From assembly GCA_905236665.1 (NCBI GenBank), contig CAJONF010000263.1:1-31958 (forward strand): DNA of 31,958 nucleotides. Direction: 5' to 3'. Of the stretch, positions 6,808 through 15,435 are shown one piece after another. The translations under genes and the position numbers were made by a program. The notes beneath the pieces were generated by a model, which worked only from the letters and a program-made list of their open reading frames with translations, was not told the origin of the DNA and made no database searches. Every line of letters starts with the position of its first letter. Within the stretch, counting starts at the first letter, position 1. The DNA comes from an uncultured Selenomonadaceae bacterium (GTDB lineage: Bacteria > Bacillota > Negativicutes > Selenomonadales > Selenomonadaceae).

Positions 6808-9363
6808 TTACAAAGTTTTTCCGTCGTGCAAAAGTGCCGTGCGATTTATTTTGGCGGCGGAAATATCTGCAGGGAAATCGAATTGTTCGTGCAAAATTTT
6901 TAAAACTTCGCTCGGCTTGAGACTTCCTTCCGGCGTTATTTTTACCGAAAATTTTATCAACAGTTCGCCACCGGCAAAAAATATTTCCACGCGTTCAGCC
7001 AGATATTTTTTTAATTCAAGTTCACGGGTTTTCTTCGGCGTCACGCGTGTGAATTTTATTTCGGGCGTGACGTTGAAATTTTTAACCGATAACTGCGCGG
7101 CGTCAAAAAATTTTTCATCGAACGGCAAACAAACTTCATAGCGCGACAAGTCAACCAGCGACATTACCGGCTTTGGCTTGCCGCGTAATTTTTTTAATCG
7201 CAAAATTTCTGCGCCGCGTGGTAACTGTTCGTTCAGACGTTTTAAAACTTCCGGCTCGTCAACGGGCGCGGATAATTCAAAGTCAACGTATTCGCAATCG
7301 CTCGTCACGCCAACTGCTAATGCCGTTGCAAATGAAACTTTCAAATGCGGATTGAAACCTTCGCTCCACGCGGCGGGCAATTTACTTCTTAGCAACGCTC
7401 GCATGAAGACGTTCATATAATCCAGATGACTGAGCACGGCAATTTCTGCACCTTTACGAATCTGCGCACGATATTTTGTAGGAACTAGGAACAAGGAACT
7501 AGGAACTAGTGTTTCTTCGGGCGGAAGATTTTTTTCTTTGTCAAAGTCAACAACGCGAACGCCCAAATTCATGCAGACGCCACAACCCGTACAACTCGTC
7601 CGCCGACAATCACGAGTAGTTTTGCCAATTTGAGATTTTTCCCACTCGTTAAGCAAAAAATTTTTATCCACGCCCGGCGAAGTATTTTCCCACGGCAACG
7701 GCTCCCAAAATTTTATTTCACGCCCGCTGAAAAAGTTCATGTCAATTCCACACGCTGTAAACGCCGCCGACCAAACATCGGGCTTGAATAAATCCGACCA
7801 GCCGTCAAATTTCGCACCATTTTTCCACGCCGTCTCAATAACTTTTGCAAGCCGCCTGTCACCACGAGCCAACGCGCCCTCCAACACGGAAAGTTTTGCA
7901 TTGTGATAGTTGTAAGTTATTGCCTTGTCGCAAATCAAACTTTTTAAAAACTGTTGCCGCCGCTCAAATTCTTCCGCAGAAATTTGCGCCATCCATTGAA
8001 AAGGCGTGAACGGTTTTGGTACAAAGCAAGATACACTAACAGTAACTTTCACATCGCGGCGATTTTTTATTTCTCGATAAAGATTCACAACCTTTTGAGC
8101 AAGTTCGGCAATGCCGGCAATGTCTTCATCAGTCTCGGTTGGCAAGCCCATCATGAAATAAAGCTTAACCGTCTTCCAGCCCTTAGCAAAGGCAGCGGCG
8201 CACGCGTCAAGCAAATTTTTTTCCGTAACATTTTTGTTTATCACATCGCGCAGACGTTGAGTACCGGCTTCAGGCGCGAAGGTCAAACCACTTTTGCGCA
8301 CGGCTTGAACTTTTTCTGCCAAGTCGATTGAAAAGCTGTCGATTCTTAAACTCGGCAGGGAAAAGCTAACTTTCTCGTTGCGGAAATCGCTTTGCAAATC
8401 GTCAATCAATCTGTTAAGGCAGGAATAATCAGCACTGCTTAGAGACGTTAAAGAAATTTCGTCCCAACCGCTCGAATCAATCAGCCGCCGCGCCATTTTA
8501 CGCAGAGTTTCTTTGCTACGTTCGCGGACGGGGCGATAAGTCATGCCAGCTTGACAAAATCGACAGCCACGACTGCACCCGCGAAAAAGCTCCAGCATCG
8601 CTCTATCGTGAACAATTTCCATGAACGGCACAACGGGTTTTTCAACGGACGGCGTAGCGTCAAAATTTTTCACGACGCGTTTTAAAATTTTCTGCGGAGC
8701 GTTCGCCTCCAAAATTTTCATGCCGATAAAATTTTTTTCATCATAGAGCGGCTCGTAAAAACTCGGCACATAAATTCCGCAGACGTTCAAAAGATTTTTT
8801 AGAAAGCCGCGCCGCCCACCGACCTTGCCGAAATTTTTCCACGTGATAAAAGTTTCGACGACTTCGCCAAAAACTTCTTCAGCCTCGCCAACAATAAAGA
8901 AATCAAAAAAATCCGCAACTGGTTCGACATTATAAACGCAAGGACCGCCGCCGATTATAAACGGCTCATCATCACCGCGCTCCAAACTGTGCAAAGAAAT
9001 TTTCGCCAGGTCAAGCATATTTAAAACGTTGGTGTAAATCATTTCGTATTGCAAAGAAAATCCCAGGAAGTCGAAGTCACGAACATTGCGCTTTGATTCC
9101 AGCGCGAACAGCGGGATATTTTCATCGCGGAAAATTTTTTCAGCGTCAATCCACGGCGCATAAACACGTTCGCAGAGAGTATCGGCGCGGCGATTTAGAA
9201 TCGAATATAAAATCGCTAAACCCAGATTCGACATACCGACTTCGTACACATCCGGTAATGCCAACACAATGCGGCAAGCAGTCGCGTCAAAATTTTTCGT
9301 GACGCTGTTAAATTCGCCGCCGGTGTATCTGGCGGGCTTCATAAGTTCAAAAAGATTTTTCAT
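6808..9363 (-). CDS. Fused TIGR03960 radical SAM / DUF2344 (TIGR03936) protein
   Basis: The 851-residue protein joins two families often encoded by adjacent genes. Residues 1-610 form a TIGR03960-type B12-binding-like and radical SAM part: early LALPDVYEVGMSNLG, then RGCSRGCRFCQAG with cluster cysteines C263, C267 and C270, and a second cysteine group C586, C591, C594, C597. Residues from 631 (YRAQIRKGAEIAVLSHLDYM) form the DUF2344 radical-SAM-linked domain. The natural substrate is unknown; in other genomes the pair often lies beside ribonuclease G and ribosomal proteins L21/L27. The linker at about 612-630 is encoded by tandem heptamers. The ATG follows AGGTGACACG. It is downstream of rodA, 8 bases apart. 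Confidence 0.88.
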   Translation of the reverse strand: MKNLFELMKPARYTGGEFNSVTKNFDATACRIVLALPDVYEVGMSNLGLAILYSILNRRADTLCERVYAPWIDAEKIFRDENIPLFALESKRNVRDFDFLGFSLQYEMIYTNVLNMLDLAKISLHSLERGDDEPFIIGGGPCVYNVEPVADFFDFFIVGEAEEVFGEVVETFITWKNFGKVGGRRGFLKNLLNVCGIYVPSFYEPLYDEKNFIGMKILEANAPQKILKRVVKNFDATPSVEKPVVPFMEIVHDRAMLELFRGCSRGCRFCQAGMTYRPVRERSKETLRKMARRLIDSSGWDEISLTSLSSADYSCLNRLIDDLQSDFRNEKVSFSLPSLRIDSFSIDLAEKVQAVRKSGLTFAPEAGTQRLRDVINKNVTEKNLLDACAAAFAKGWKTVKLYFMMGLPTETDEDIAGIAELAQKVVNLYREIKNRRDVKVTVSVSCFVPKPFTPFQWMAQISAEEFERRQQFLKSLICDKAITYNYHNAKLSVLEGALARGDRRLAKVIETAWKNGAKFDGWSDLFKPDVWSAAFTACGIDMNFFSGREIKFWEPLPWENTSPGVDKNFLLNEWEKSQIGKTTRDCRRTSCTGCGVCMNLGVRVVDFDKEKNLPPEETLVPSSLFLVPTKYRAQIRKGAEIAVLSHLDYMNVFMRALLRSKLPAAWSEGFNPHLKVSFATALAVGVTSDCEYVDFELSAPVDEPEVLKRLNEQLPRGAEILRLKKLRGKPKPVMSLVDLSRYEVCLPFDEKFFDAAQLSVKNFNVTPEIKFTRVTPKKTRELELKKYLAERVEIFFAGGELLIKFSVKITPEGSLKPSEVLKILHEQFDFPADISAAKINRTALLHDGKTL
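7481..7508. repeat. Four tandem heptamers inside a coding region
   Basis: GGAACTA is repeated four times without gaps (second copy GGAACAA). On the coding strand they encode the LVPSSLFLVP stretch of the linker in the radical SAM fusion protein. Four units are 28 bases, yet the reading frame stays open. Confidence 0.8.
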
Positions 9364-9371
9364 CGTGTCAC

Positions 9372-10493
9372 CTAGAAAATAAATTTTTGTCTGTGCATAT
9401 TTATATTCAGCAGAATTGCGATTGATAAAATGTTCGTAGTTAGCGAGCTGATACCATAACTCATAAGCGGCAATGGAATACCCGTGACAGGCATAATCCC
9501 CGTTGTCATTCCGACATTAACCAGCACATGGAAAGCGAGCATTGACGTTATCCCCACGGCAAGCAATCGCCCGAATACGTCGCCCGCCTCTTTAGCAATG
9601 TGTATGCCGCGCCACAACACGATTAAATATAAAATCAACAGCACGACCGCCCCGACAAAGCCCAGCTCCTCACCGACGACAGCAAAAATAAAATCCGTGT
9701 GATTTTCCGGCAAAAAGTTTAGCTGACTTTGCGTGCCCTCGAATAATCCTTTGCCGAAAAGCATTCCCGAACCTATTGCAATTTTTGATTGGATTATGTG
9801 ATAGCCACTGCCTAGCGGATCGACATTCGGATCAAGAAAAACCATGATTCGCATTTTCTGATAGTCTTTTAAAAATTGCCACAGTATCGGCATAGACACC
9901 ACGCCGCAAATAGCCATGCCAACTAACATTTTCCACGGCATTCCACAAGCGATAATCATTCCGAAAAAAATAGCCATGAAGACAAGCGACGTGCCTAAAT
10001 CTGGTTGCTTTAAAACAAAAAAGAACGGGAGACAGACATACGCAGCGATAGGTATCAAATCTTGCAAGGTGTTTATTTTTCCCATGCGATCTTCTAAAAG
10101 CGACGCCATACAAATTATCATCAGTAGCTTTGAAAATTCGGACGGCTGCAAGCTTATCGGTCCGATTTGAATCCAGCGTTGTGCACCTAGTGCCGCGTGC
10201 CCGAATATCATAACAGCTACCAGCATTATCAAATTAAAAGCGTAAAGAATTTTTCCATGCTGAGATAATCCGCGGTAATCAAAATTCATGAACAGCACTG
10301 CGAATAATGCGTTTACCAGCGCGAAAATTCCCTGCCGTTGCACGAACCAGAATCGCTCTTCACCTGGCGTGTTTATGTGAGTTGCACTTGAGATGATTAT
10401 AAGTCCATATATGACAATCGCCGCCGCCGAGCCTAGGAGCGCAAAATCTATACGGCGCAAAAATCTTTTACTGTCTGCAGAAAAAATTGCCAA
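9372..10493 (-). CDS. rodA: RodA/FtsW-type peptidoglycan glycosyltransferase (RodA)
   Basis: RodA polymerises lipid II during cell elongation. The roughly 373-residue protein shows about ten membrane segments. Its family blocks are GAQRWIQIGPISLQPSEFSK, KQPDLGTSLVF, GSGYHIIQSKIAIGSG, FLPENHTDFIFAVVGEELGF and, at the end, MPVTGIPLPLMSYGISSL. Lack of long cytoplasmic tails and the QPSEFSKL sequence favour RodA over FtsW. The start is uncertain: GTG at 10502, or TTG at 10493, which has better spacing to AAAGGAAG. It is divergent from tyrS. Downstream follows the radical SAM fusion gene only 8 bases away, so both are probably one operon. No mreBCD or penicillin-binding protein gene is adjacent. 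Confidence 0.93.
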   Translation of the reverse strand: MAIFSADSKRFLRRIDFALLGSAAAIVIYGLIIISSATHINTPGEERFWFVQRQGIFALVNALFAVLFMNFDYRGLSQHGKILYAFNLIMLVAVMIFGHAALGAQRWIQIGPISLQPSEFSKLLMIICMASLLEDRMGKINTLQDLIPIAAYVCLPFFFVLKQPDLGTSLVFMAIFFGMIIACGMPWKMLVGMAICGVVSMPILWQFLKDYQKMRIMVFLDPNVDPLGSGYHIIQSKIAIGSGMLFGKGLFEGTQSQLNFLPENHTDFIFAVVGEELGFVGAVVLLILYLIVLWRGIHIAKEAGDVFGRLLAVGITSMLAFHVLVNVGMTTGIMPVTGIPLPLMSYGISSLTTNILSIAILLNINMHRQKFIF

Positions 10494-10568
10494 GAACAAC
10501 ACTTCCTTTGAAAAATCTGCAAAAATGATTCTGCCGCCATGGAAATTTTCCTGCTACAGATTATTTTT

Positions 10569-10597
10569 TTGCAATGGTAAAAGATGTTTGTTATAAT
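10569..10597 (+). promoter_or_regulatory. Promoter for tyrS
   Basis: TTGCAA (10569-10574), a 17-base spacer and a perfect TATAAT (10592-10597) lie just before the tyrS ribosome site. The implied leader is only about 21 bases, so there is no room for a T-box. Confidence 0.7.
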
Positions 10598-10624
10598 GAC
10601 GCGCATGAAAAGGAGGAAATTAAT

Positions 10625-11830
10625 TTGGATAATGTATTTGATACTTTAACAGAACGCGGATTTATCGCGCAGTGCACCGACGTTGACGAAGTAAAAAAAT
10701 TGCTCGGCGAAAAAAAAGTTACATTCTATATCGGTTTTGATCCGACGGCTGACAGTTTGCACGCGGGGCATTTTATCGCGCTCATGGCAATGGCTCATAT
10801 GCAACGCGCAGGACATCGCCCGATTTGCTTAGTGGGCGGCGGCACCGGCACTATTGGCGACCCTTCCGGTCGTTCAGATTTGCGTAAAGTTATGACGGAC
10901 GAAATTATAGAGCACAACTGCGAATGTTTCAAAAAGCAAATGGCGCGCTTTATCGATTTTAGCGACGGCAAAGCTTTAATGGTGAACAACGGCGACTGGC
11001 TCCGCAAGTTGGGTTATATCGATATTTTGCGCGAAGTCGGCGCACATTTCACGGTTAATCGTATGCTTGCCGCCGAATGTTATAAACAGCGTTGGGAAAA
11101 AGGCTTGACGTTCCTAGAGTTCAATTATATGGTCATGCAGGCTTATGATTTTTACAAACTCAACGGCGATTACGATTGTATTTTGCAAATGGGCGGCGAC
11201 GATCAATGGTCAAACATCATCGCAGGTGTTGAACTCACGCGGCGTAAGACAGGACGTTTGGCTTATGGCTTGACGAATAAACTTCTGCTAAAATCTGACG
11301 GCTCGAAAATGGGTAAAACTGCTGGTGGCGCACTCTGGCTTGATGAGAATAAAGTTTCGCCTTATGATTTTTATCAGTATTGGCGCAACGTGGACGATGC
11401 TGACGTTAAAACCTGCTTGAGTTTGTTGACATTCGTACCAATGGACGAGGTTAATCGCTTGTCGAATTTGAAAGACGCGGCGATTAACGAAGCTAAAAAA
11501 GTTTTGGCTTACGAGGTGACAAAGCTGGTGCACGGCGAGGACGCGGCGCGTCAAGCTCAACAATCTGCGGCAGAAATTTTCGCCGGTCAAAGCTCTGATA
11601 ATATGCCAAGCGTCGCAGTAACAGACGCGGTCGGGAAAAAAATTTTGGACGTGTTAGCCGCCGCAAAAATTATCGAATCAAAAGCAGAAGGTCGCCGGCT
11701 CATCGCGCAGAACGGTTTGACGCTCAACGATAAAAAAGTTTCCGACATTGATTATATTTTCACTGCAAAAGATTTCCCAGCCATTGTTCGTAAAGGTAAA
11801 AAGAAATTTTTTAAGGTGGAGAACGCATGA
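10625..11830 (+). CDS. tyrS: Tyrosyl-tRNA synthetase
   Basis: TyrRS charges tRNA-Tyr. The 401-residue protein has the class I HIGH-like motif as DSLHAGHF, the tyrosine pocket and QMGGDDQWSN block, and the KMSKS equivalent GSKMGKTAGG. A C-terminal S4-like RNA-binding domain (AAKIIESKAEGRRLIAQNGL onward) is also present. KMGKT and the EFNYMVMQAYDF block indicate the TyrRS-S type. I chose TTG at 10625, 6-8 bases after AGGAGGAAATT, giving DNVFDTLTERGF; an upstream ATG would lie in the promoter. The stop overlaps the start of the next gene (ATGA). Confidence 0.96.
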   Translation: MDNVFDTLTERGFIAQCTDVDEVKKLLGEKKVTFYIGFDPTADSLHAGHFIALMAMAHMQRAGHRPICLVGGGTGTIGDPSGRSDLRKVMTDEIIEHNCECFKKQMARFIDFSDGKALMVNNGDWLRKLGYIDILREVGAHFTVNRMLAAECYKQRWEKGLTFLEFNYMVMQAYDFYKLNGDYDCILQMGGDDQWSNIIAGVELTRRKTGRLAYGLTNKLLLKSDGSKMGKTAGGALWLDENKVSPYDFYQYWRNVDDADVKTCLSLLTFVPMDEVNRLSNLKDAAINEAKKVLAYEVTKLVHGEDAARQAQQSAAEIFAGQSSDNMPSVAVTDAVGKKILDVLAAAKIIESKAEGRRLIAQNGLTLNDKKVSDIDYIFTAKDFPAIVRKGKKKFFKVENA

Positions 11831-12423
11831 TAAAAAAATTTTTTATGGTAACACTGGCGGTGAGTTTAATGTTGACAAGTTCAGCACAAGCGATTGATTC
11901 CCGCGTTGAATCTGCAGTTCAGTGGGCGATTGAAATTGCAAACGATCCAATTCACGGCTATTCGCAGGGTGCAGAAAATGCTACGCCCTCTCACCCTTAC
12001 ACAGGCTCGCGTGAAGGTCCCGACTATGATTGCTCGTCGCTGGTTTATCATGCTTTTCAAAACGCCGGCTTTGACATTATCGGCGCATGGCATAAAAATC
12101 CCGAATATATGAAACGCTACAACGGTAGGCAATTTTCCGGCGATGCTGATACAATTTGGGACGATTTAAAAGTTTTGGGCGGCTGGCAAAAATTTTCATG
12201 GGCTGAAGTGGCAGATAATCTTCAGCGCGGCGATATTCTCTGCCGACCGCAATTCCACGTGGCAATTTATATGGGCGACGGCTTGACGGTTGAAGCTCGC
12301 GGCGTAAACAATCCGACGGGCATGGGACGTTACGAGACCGGCGATCAAGGCGGCGAAATTGATTTTTATCCGGCGCAAGGGCGCGGTTGGATTGAAGTTT
12401 ATCGCTACGTGGGAACAGAATGA
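11827..12423 (+). CDS. Exported NlpC/P60-like peptidoglycan peptidase
   Basis: A 22-residue signal peptide ending in AQA precedes a CHAP/NlpC-P60-like papain-fold domain. The catalytic cysteine lies in YDCSSLVYHAFQNAG, and the histidine in the block GDILCRPQFHVAIYMGDG. The distance between Cys and His is somewhat longer than in classic NlpC enzymes and resembles the peptidoglycan amidohydrolases of phage-like and SagA-type proteins. It likely cuts peptide stems of peptidoglycan in the periplasm. Its start overlaps the tyrS stop by four bases, an unusual coupling of a synthetase with a wall enzyme. The stop codon begins a TGATTAACGATTAATC palindrome. Confidence 0.8.
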   Translation: MIKKFFMVTLAVSLMLTSSAQAIDSRVESAVQWAIEIANDPIHGYSQGAENATPSHPYTGSREGPDYDCSSLVYHAFQNAGFDIIGAWHKNPEYMKRYNGRQFSGDADTIWDDLKVLGGWQKFSWAEVADNLQRGDILCRPQFHVAIYMGDGLTVEARGVNNPTGMGRYETGDQGGEIDFYPAQGRGWIEVYRYVGTE

Positions 12424-12720
12424 TTAACGATTAATCTACCGCGAAAAATTGAGCCGTCATGGATGACGGCTCGCCCGCGCAGAAAACGTGATGTTTTCTC
12501 AGCGGGCACAAGTGGTACGATTAGTTGCAACGTTGAAAAAGTTGAGTAGTAACGCCCCCGCGAGGTGCCCATTCTTTTGTAACTTTTCTTTGGGCAAGCA
12601 AAGAAAAGTTTTTCAACATAATAACGGCTCGCCCGCGCAGTCATGAAAAAATATTCGCCCCTGCAAGGGGTTTTTCTTTGGACGAGCAAAGAAAAAATAG
12701 ATTCTAAACATAAAAATAAT
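12424..12720. repeat. Hairpin array with two diverged repeat units
   Basis: No protein gene is supported here. Five hairpins occur: 12451-12472 (10-bp stem), 12473-12507 (6+7 bp), 12581-12610 (perfect 12-bp stem AACTTTTCTTTG), 12658-12670 (CCCC/GGGG plus T5) and 12671-12696 (perfect 10-bp stem). The 17-mer ACGGCTCGCCCGCGCAG occurs at 12466-12482 and 12634-12650. After each copy comes a GCCCC-rich core and a TTTCTTTG...CAAAGAAA hairpin, so units 12466-12633 and 12634-12700 are diverged copies, the second with an internal deletion. The first hairpins may also terminate the peptidase transcript. Confidence 0.75.
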
Positions 12721-12778
12721 TTTAAAGTTAAGTTAGCAAATCGCCAGTCGATTATAAATCAATAGCCCTTATTCACTG

Positions 12779-12808
12779 TTGACAGCCTCTATACATTGGC
12801 GATAAAAT
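12779..12808 (+). promoter_or_regulatory. Promoter for the methionine synthase activation-domain gene
   Basis: A perfect TTGACA (12779-12784), an 18-base spacer and TAAAAT (12803-12808). The spacer end and an upstream site form an inverted pair TCGCCA (12741-12746) / TGGCGA (12797-12802), a possible operator, unproven. Confidence 0.6.
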
Positions 12809-12833
12809 TTTCAACAGGAAGGGGGCTTTTAAA

Positions 12834-13496
12834 TTGCCGATATACAACGCGCAGATTTTGAAGATTGACGCGGCGGAAGTTCGTCGATATGCGGGCTTGA
12901 GGAAGGCGCAAAATTTCGGCGAAAAAAATATCCTTGACGTTTGCCAAGAGGCTTTGCTACTTTTGGAAGTGCGCGGTGCGTGGGAAATTTACAATTATAA
13001 AAATCAAACTGTGGCGAGTGAGCCGCCCTTTACAATCTTGAGCAATTCGGTTATAAAACATTTAGACGGTTGCGAAAAAGTTATCTGTATGGCTACAACA
13101 GTCGGCGCGGCGATTGAGCAAGAAATTACAAAAAAATTTGAGCGCGGGGATTATTTAGCGTCGGTGCTGTTGGACGCGGCGGCAACTGCGGCGGTTGAAC
13201 AGGCGGCTGATTTAATGGAAAAAAATTTCGCGGCGCAATTTTCTAAAGACGGTTACAAAATGCGCTGGCGATTCAGCCCAGGTTACGGCGATTGGAATTT
13301 GACGGAGCAAGAGAAATTTTTTAAAATCTGCGGCGCGGAAAAAATCGGTTTGCATTTGACTTCAGCGATGATGTTGGAGCCGAGAAAATCTGTCACGGCG
13401 ATTATCGGTCTGGAAAAAATTTCCACACAAAAAAATTTTTCCATTCAAAAATCTTGCGCGAATTGTAATAAGCTTGATTGCTCAATGAGGAATTAA
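12834..13496 (+). CDS. B12-dependent methionine synthase activation-domain protein
   Basis: The 220-residue protein matches the reactivation (AdoMet-binding) domain of MetH as a stand-alone protein. The diagnostic block RFSPGYGDWNLTEQEKFF is followed by KIGLHLTSAMMLEPRKSVTA. In MetH this domain binds S-adenosylmethionine to re-methylate oxidised cobalamin. Stand-alone forms in anaerobic Firmicutes usually work with a truncated MetH encoded elsewhere. A C-terminal CANCNKLDC cysteine group could hold a metal. The start is TTG at 12834 behind GAAGGGGG. Six bases separate it from the next gene. No metH or cobalamin riboswitch is visible nearby. Confidence 0.85.
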   Translation: MPIYNAQILKIDAAEVRRYAGLRKAQNFGEKNILDVCQEALLLLEVRGAWEIYNYKNQTVASEPPFTILSNSVIKHLDGCEKVICMATTVGAAIEQEITKKFERGDYLASVLLDAAATAAVEQAADLMEKNFAAQFSKDGYKMRWRFSPGYGDWNLTEQEKFFKICGAEKIGLHLTSAMMLEPRKSVTAIIGLEKISTQKNFSIQKSCANCNKLDCSMRN

Positions 13497-13502
13497 AAAT
13501 TT

Positions 13503-14408
13503 ATGATAAAGTTTTTCAGGGAGATGTTGCGAAATATGAGACGAAACGACCCGTGTTGGTGTGGCAGTGGCAAAAAGTATAAAAAATGTCACGAAGACTT
13601 TGACGCCAGAATCGGCGAAATAAAATTTATCAAGGCAAAAAATCAAGTTCGCCCGCCAAAAAGATTGATTAACAACGCGGCGGACATTGAAGGCATCAAA
13701 CGGGCGGCAGTTATAAATACGGGAGCACTCGACTTGATGAACGAACTTGTTAAAGAAGGCGTTGATACCTTGACGCTGAACAATGCCGCGCATGAATTTA
13801 TTGTCAGCCACGGCGCGAATCCCAGTTGCCTAAATTTTGAAGGTTTTCCTAAAAGCATTTGCATTTCTGTAAACAACGTCGTTTGCCACGGTATCCCTTC
13901 GCGAAAAGAAATTTTAAAGTCCGGCGATATTCTAAACATTGACATAACGACCGACCTTGACGGATATTTTGCTGATGCCTCGCGAATGTACACCGTTGGT
14001 GAAATTTCTGCAGAAGCAAGGCGATTAATCGATACCACGCGGGAAATTATGGAGGTTGGCATTGCGGCGGCTAAACCGTGGCATTTTGTCGGGGATATCG
14101 GCGCGGCGTGTGGAAAAATGGCGCATGATAACGGCTATTCCGTTGTCACGGATTTAGGCGGACACGGTGTCGGGAAAAAATTTCACCTTGAGCCGTTCGT
14201 CAGCCACGATTGCAAAGCGGAAACCGGTATGCTTTTGGTGCCTGGGATTGTTTTGACTGTTGAACCGATGATTAATGCTGGCAAAAGCAAAGTCACTGTC
14301 GATGATGACGACCATTGGACGGTTCGCACGGCGGACGGAAGTTTATCTGCGCAGTGGGAAAAAACTATTCTGATAACCGAGACCGGCACCGAAGTTTTAG
14401 CCAGCTGA
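13503..14408 (+). CDS. map: Methionine aminopeptidase type I with SEC-C zinc finger
   Basis: The enzyme removes N-terminal methionine from nascent proteins. An N-terminal SEC-C motif NDPCWCGSGKKYKKCH (C18, C20, C29, H30) probably binds zinc and the ribosome. It is followed by the pita-bread aminopeptidase domain with HGIPS, NIDITTDLDGYFADASRMY (two metal-binding Asp), GGHGVGKKFHLEP, VLTVEPMIN and SAQWEKTI (metal-binding Glu). Start choice between ATG 13503 and ATG 13536 is open; the first follows GAGGA at long spacing. It lies between the methionine synthase activation gene and a glutaredoxin-like gene, a loose methionine theme. Confidence 0.93.
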   Translation: MIKFFREMLRNMRRNDPCWCGSGKKYKKCHEDFDARIGEIKFIKAKNQVRPPKRLINNAADIEGIKRAAVINTGALDLMNELVKEGVDTLTLNNAAHEFIVSHGANPSCLNFEGFPKSICISVNNVVCHGIPSRKEILKSGDILNIDITTDLDGYFADASRMYTVGEISAEARRLIDTTREIMEVGIAAAKPWHFVGDIGAACGKMAHDNGYSVVTDLGGHGVGKKFHLEPFVSHDCKAETGMLLVPGIVLTVEPMINAGKSKVTVDDDDHWTVRTADGSLSAQWEKTILITETGTEVLAS

Positions 14409-14420
14409 GGAGGAGTTATC

Positions 14421-14690
14421 GTGAAAAAAATTATCATGCTTAAAATCGAAGGCTGTCCATACTGCGCGGCGGCTTTTCGGGCGATTGACGAGCTTAAAAA
14501 AAATTACGCGGCAGAAATTGAAATCATCGACGAAAATTTTCAGCCGCAACTCGCAGAAAAGTTCACCGACTATTATTATGTGCCGACCATGTATGTTGAC
14601 GGTAAAAAAATTTATGAAGCGCACCCCGGCGAAACTTACGACGAATGTTTTGCTAACGTGAAAAAAGTTTTTGAGGTGGCAAATGAGTAA
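14421..14690 (+). CDS. Glutaredoxin-like thioredoxin-fold protein
   Basis: An 89-residue thioredoxin-fold protein with the redox motif CPYC (in IEGCPYCAAAFRAIDEL) and the conserved cis-proline region YVPTMYVDGKK. It probably reduces disulphides in the cytoplasm; the CPYC dithiol pair is complete. The start is GTG at 14421, preceded by AGGAGGAG. It overlaps queC by eight bases, so both are translated from one message. A specific partner cannot be inferred; QueC or the upstream aminopeptidase are not known to need one. Confidence 0.85.
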   Translation: MKKIIMLKIEGCPYCAAAFRAIDELKKNYAAEIEIIDENFQPQLAEKFTDYYYVPTMYVDGKKIYEAHPGETYDECFANVKKVFEVANE

Positions 14691-15369
14691 AGCAGTAGTC
14701 CTTTCAAGCGGCGGGCTGGATTCGACGACGTGTCTTGCCATTGCCGTGAAAAAATTCGGCGCGGAAAATGTTTCTGCCCTTTCAATTTTTTACGGTCAAC
14801 GCCATTCAAAAGAACTTGGGGCGGCACGAAACGTTGCAAAATTTTACGACGTGGCTCATTACGAATTGGACGCCGCAGAAATTTTCCGCAATTCCAATTC
14901 AACTTTGCTTGACACTTCGACTGAACCTTTAGAGAAAATTTCCTACGCCGAGCAAATAGAAAAGAACAATTCGCCGCGTATTTCTACTTACGTTCCCTTC
15001 CGCAATGGGCTGATGATTTCCATGGCGACGAGCTTTGCAGATGGGCTTTATGATGAGCCGATTGAACTTTATGTTGGCGTGCACTCCGATGATTTTGCCG
15101 GCAATGCTTATGCCGATTGCAGTGCAAAATTTATCGCGGCGATGAACGCGGCAGTTAGAATCGGCACGTATGAAAAAATTCACATGGTCGCGCCCTTCCT
15201 TTGTCAAAGCAAAGCCGATGTCGTGAAAATTGGCTTGGAAATCGGCGCACCGTATCATTTGACGTGGAGCTGTTACGAAGGTAGCGATAAACCTTGTGGA
15301 AAATGTGCTACGTGTCTTGACCGCGCCCGCGCCTTTGAACTTAACGGCGTCAAAGATCCGGCTTTGTGA
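14683..15369 (+). CDS. queC: QueC, 7-cyano-7-deazaguanine synthase
   Basis: QueC uses ATP and ammonia to turn 7-carboxy-7-deazaguanine into preQ0. The 228-residue protein begins MSKAVVLSSGGLDSTTC, with the PP-loop SGGLDS at 9-14, and ends with the zinc site C197, C205, C208, C211 (SCYEGSDKPCGKCATC). Internal family blocks are YVPFRNGLMISMA and GVHSDDFAGNAYADC. ATG 14683 is chosen because GAGGTGG precedes it and because the family starts at this point. queD and queE are not in the window; queF is at 5545. Confidence 0.96.
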   Translation: MSKAVVLSSGGLDSTTCLAIAVKKFGAENVSALSIFYGQRHSKELGAARNVAKFYDVAHYELDAAEIFRNSNSTLLDTSTEPLEKISYAEQIEKNNSPRISTYVPFRNGLMISMATSFADGLYDEPIELYVGVHSDDFAGNAYADCSAKFIAAMNAAVRIGTYEKIHMVAPFLCQSKADVVKIGLEIGAPYHLTWSCYEGSDKPCGKCATCLDRARAFELNGVKDPAL

Positions 15370-15400
15370 AAAACCGCCTGAAAATTTTTTGAACAACATC

Positions 15401-15429
15401 TTGCAAATGAAAAACTTTTCTGCTACATT
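15401..15429 (+). promoter_or_regulatory. Extended -10 promoter upstream of a putative small RNA
   Basis: TTGCAA (15401-15406), a 17-base spacer and TACATT (15424-15429) with a preceding TGC, the extended -10 form. The predicted start is near 15436, with no open reading frame behind it. Confidence 0.55.
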
Positions 15430-15435
15430 TAGGCG

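Noticed and set aside
10503..10624. T-box leader before tyrS
   Set aside because: The promoter at 10569-10597 leaves a leader of about 21 bases, and no T-box sequence was found.
12405..12689. A 94-codon minus-strand frame within the hairpin array
   Set aside because: It is composed of inverted repeats and hairpins, has no ribosome site, and its translation resembles the spurious proteins that interspersed TTTCTTTG repeats generate.
12720..12833. Cobalamin or S-adenosylmethionine riboswitch before the methionine synthase activation gene
   Set aside because: The promoter is only about 25 bases before the gene and no B12 box or SAM aptamer core is present.
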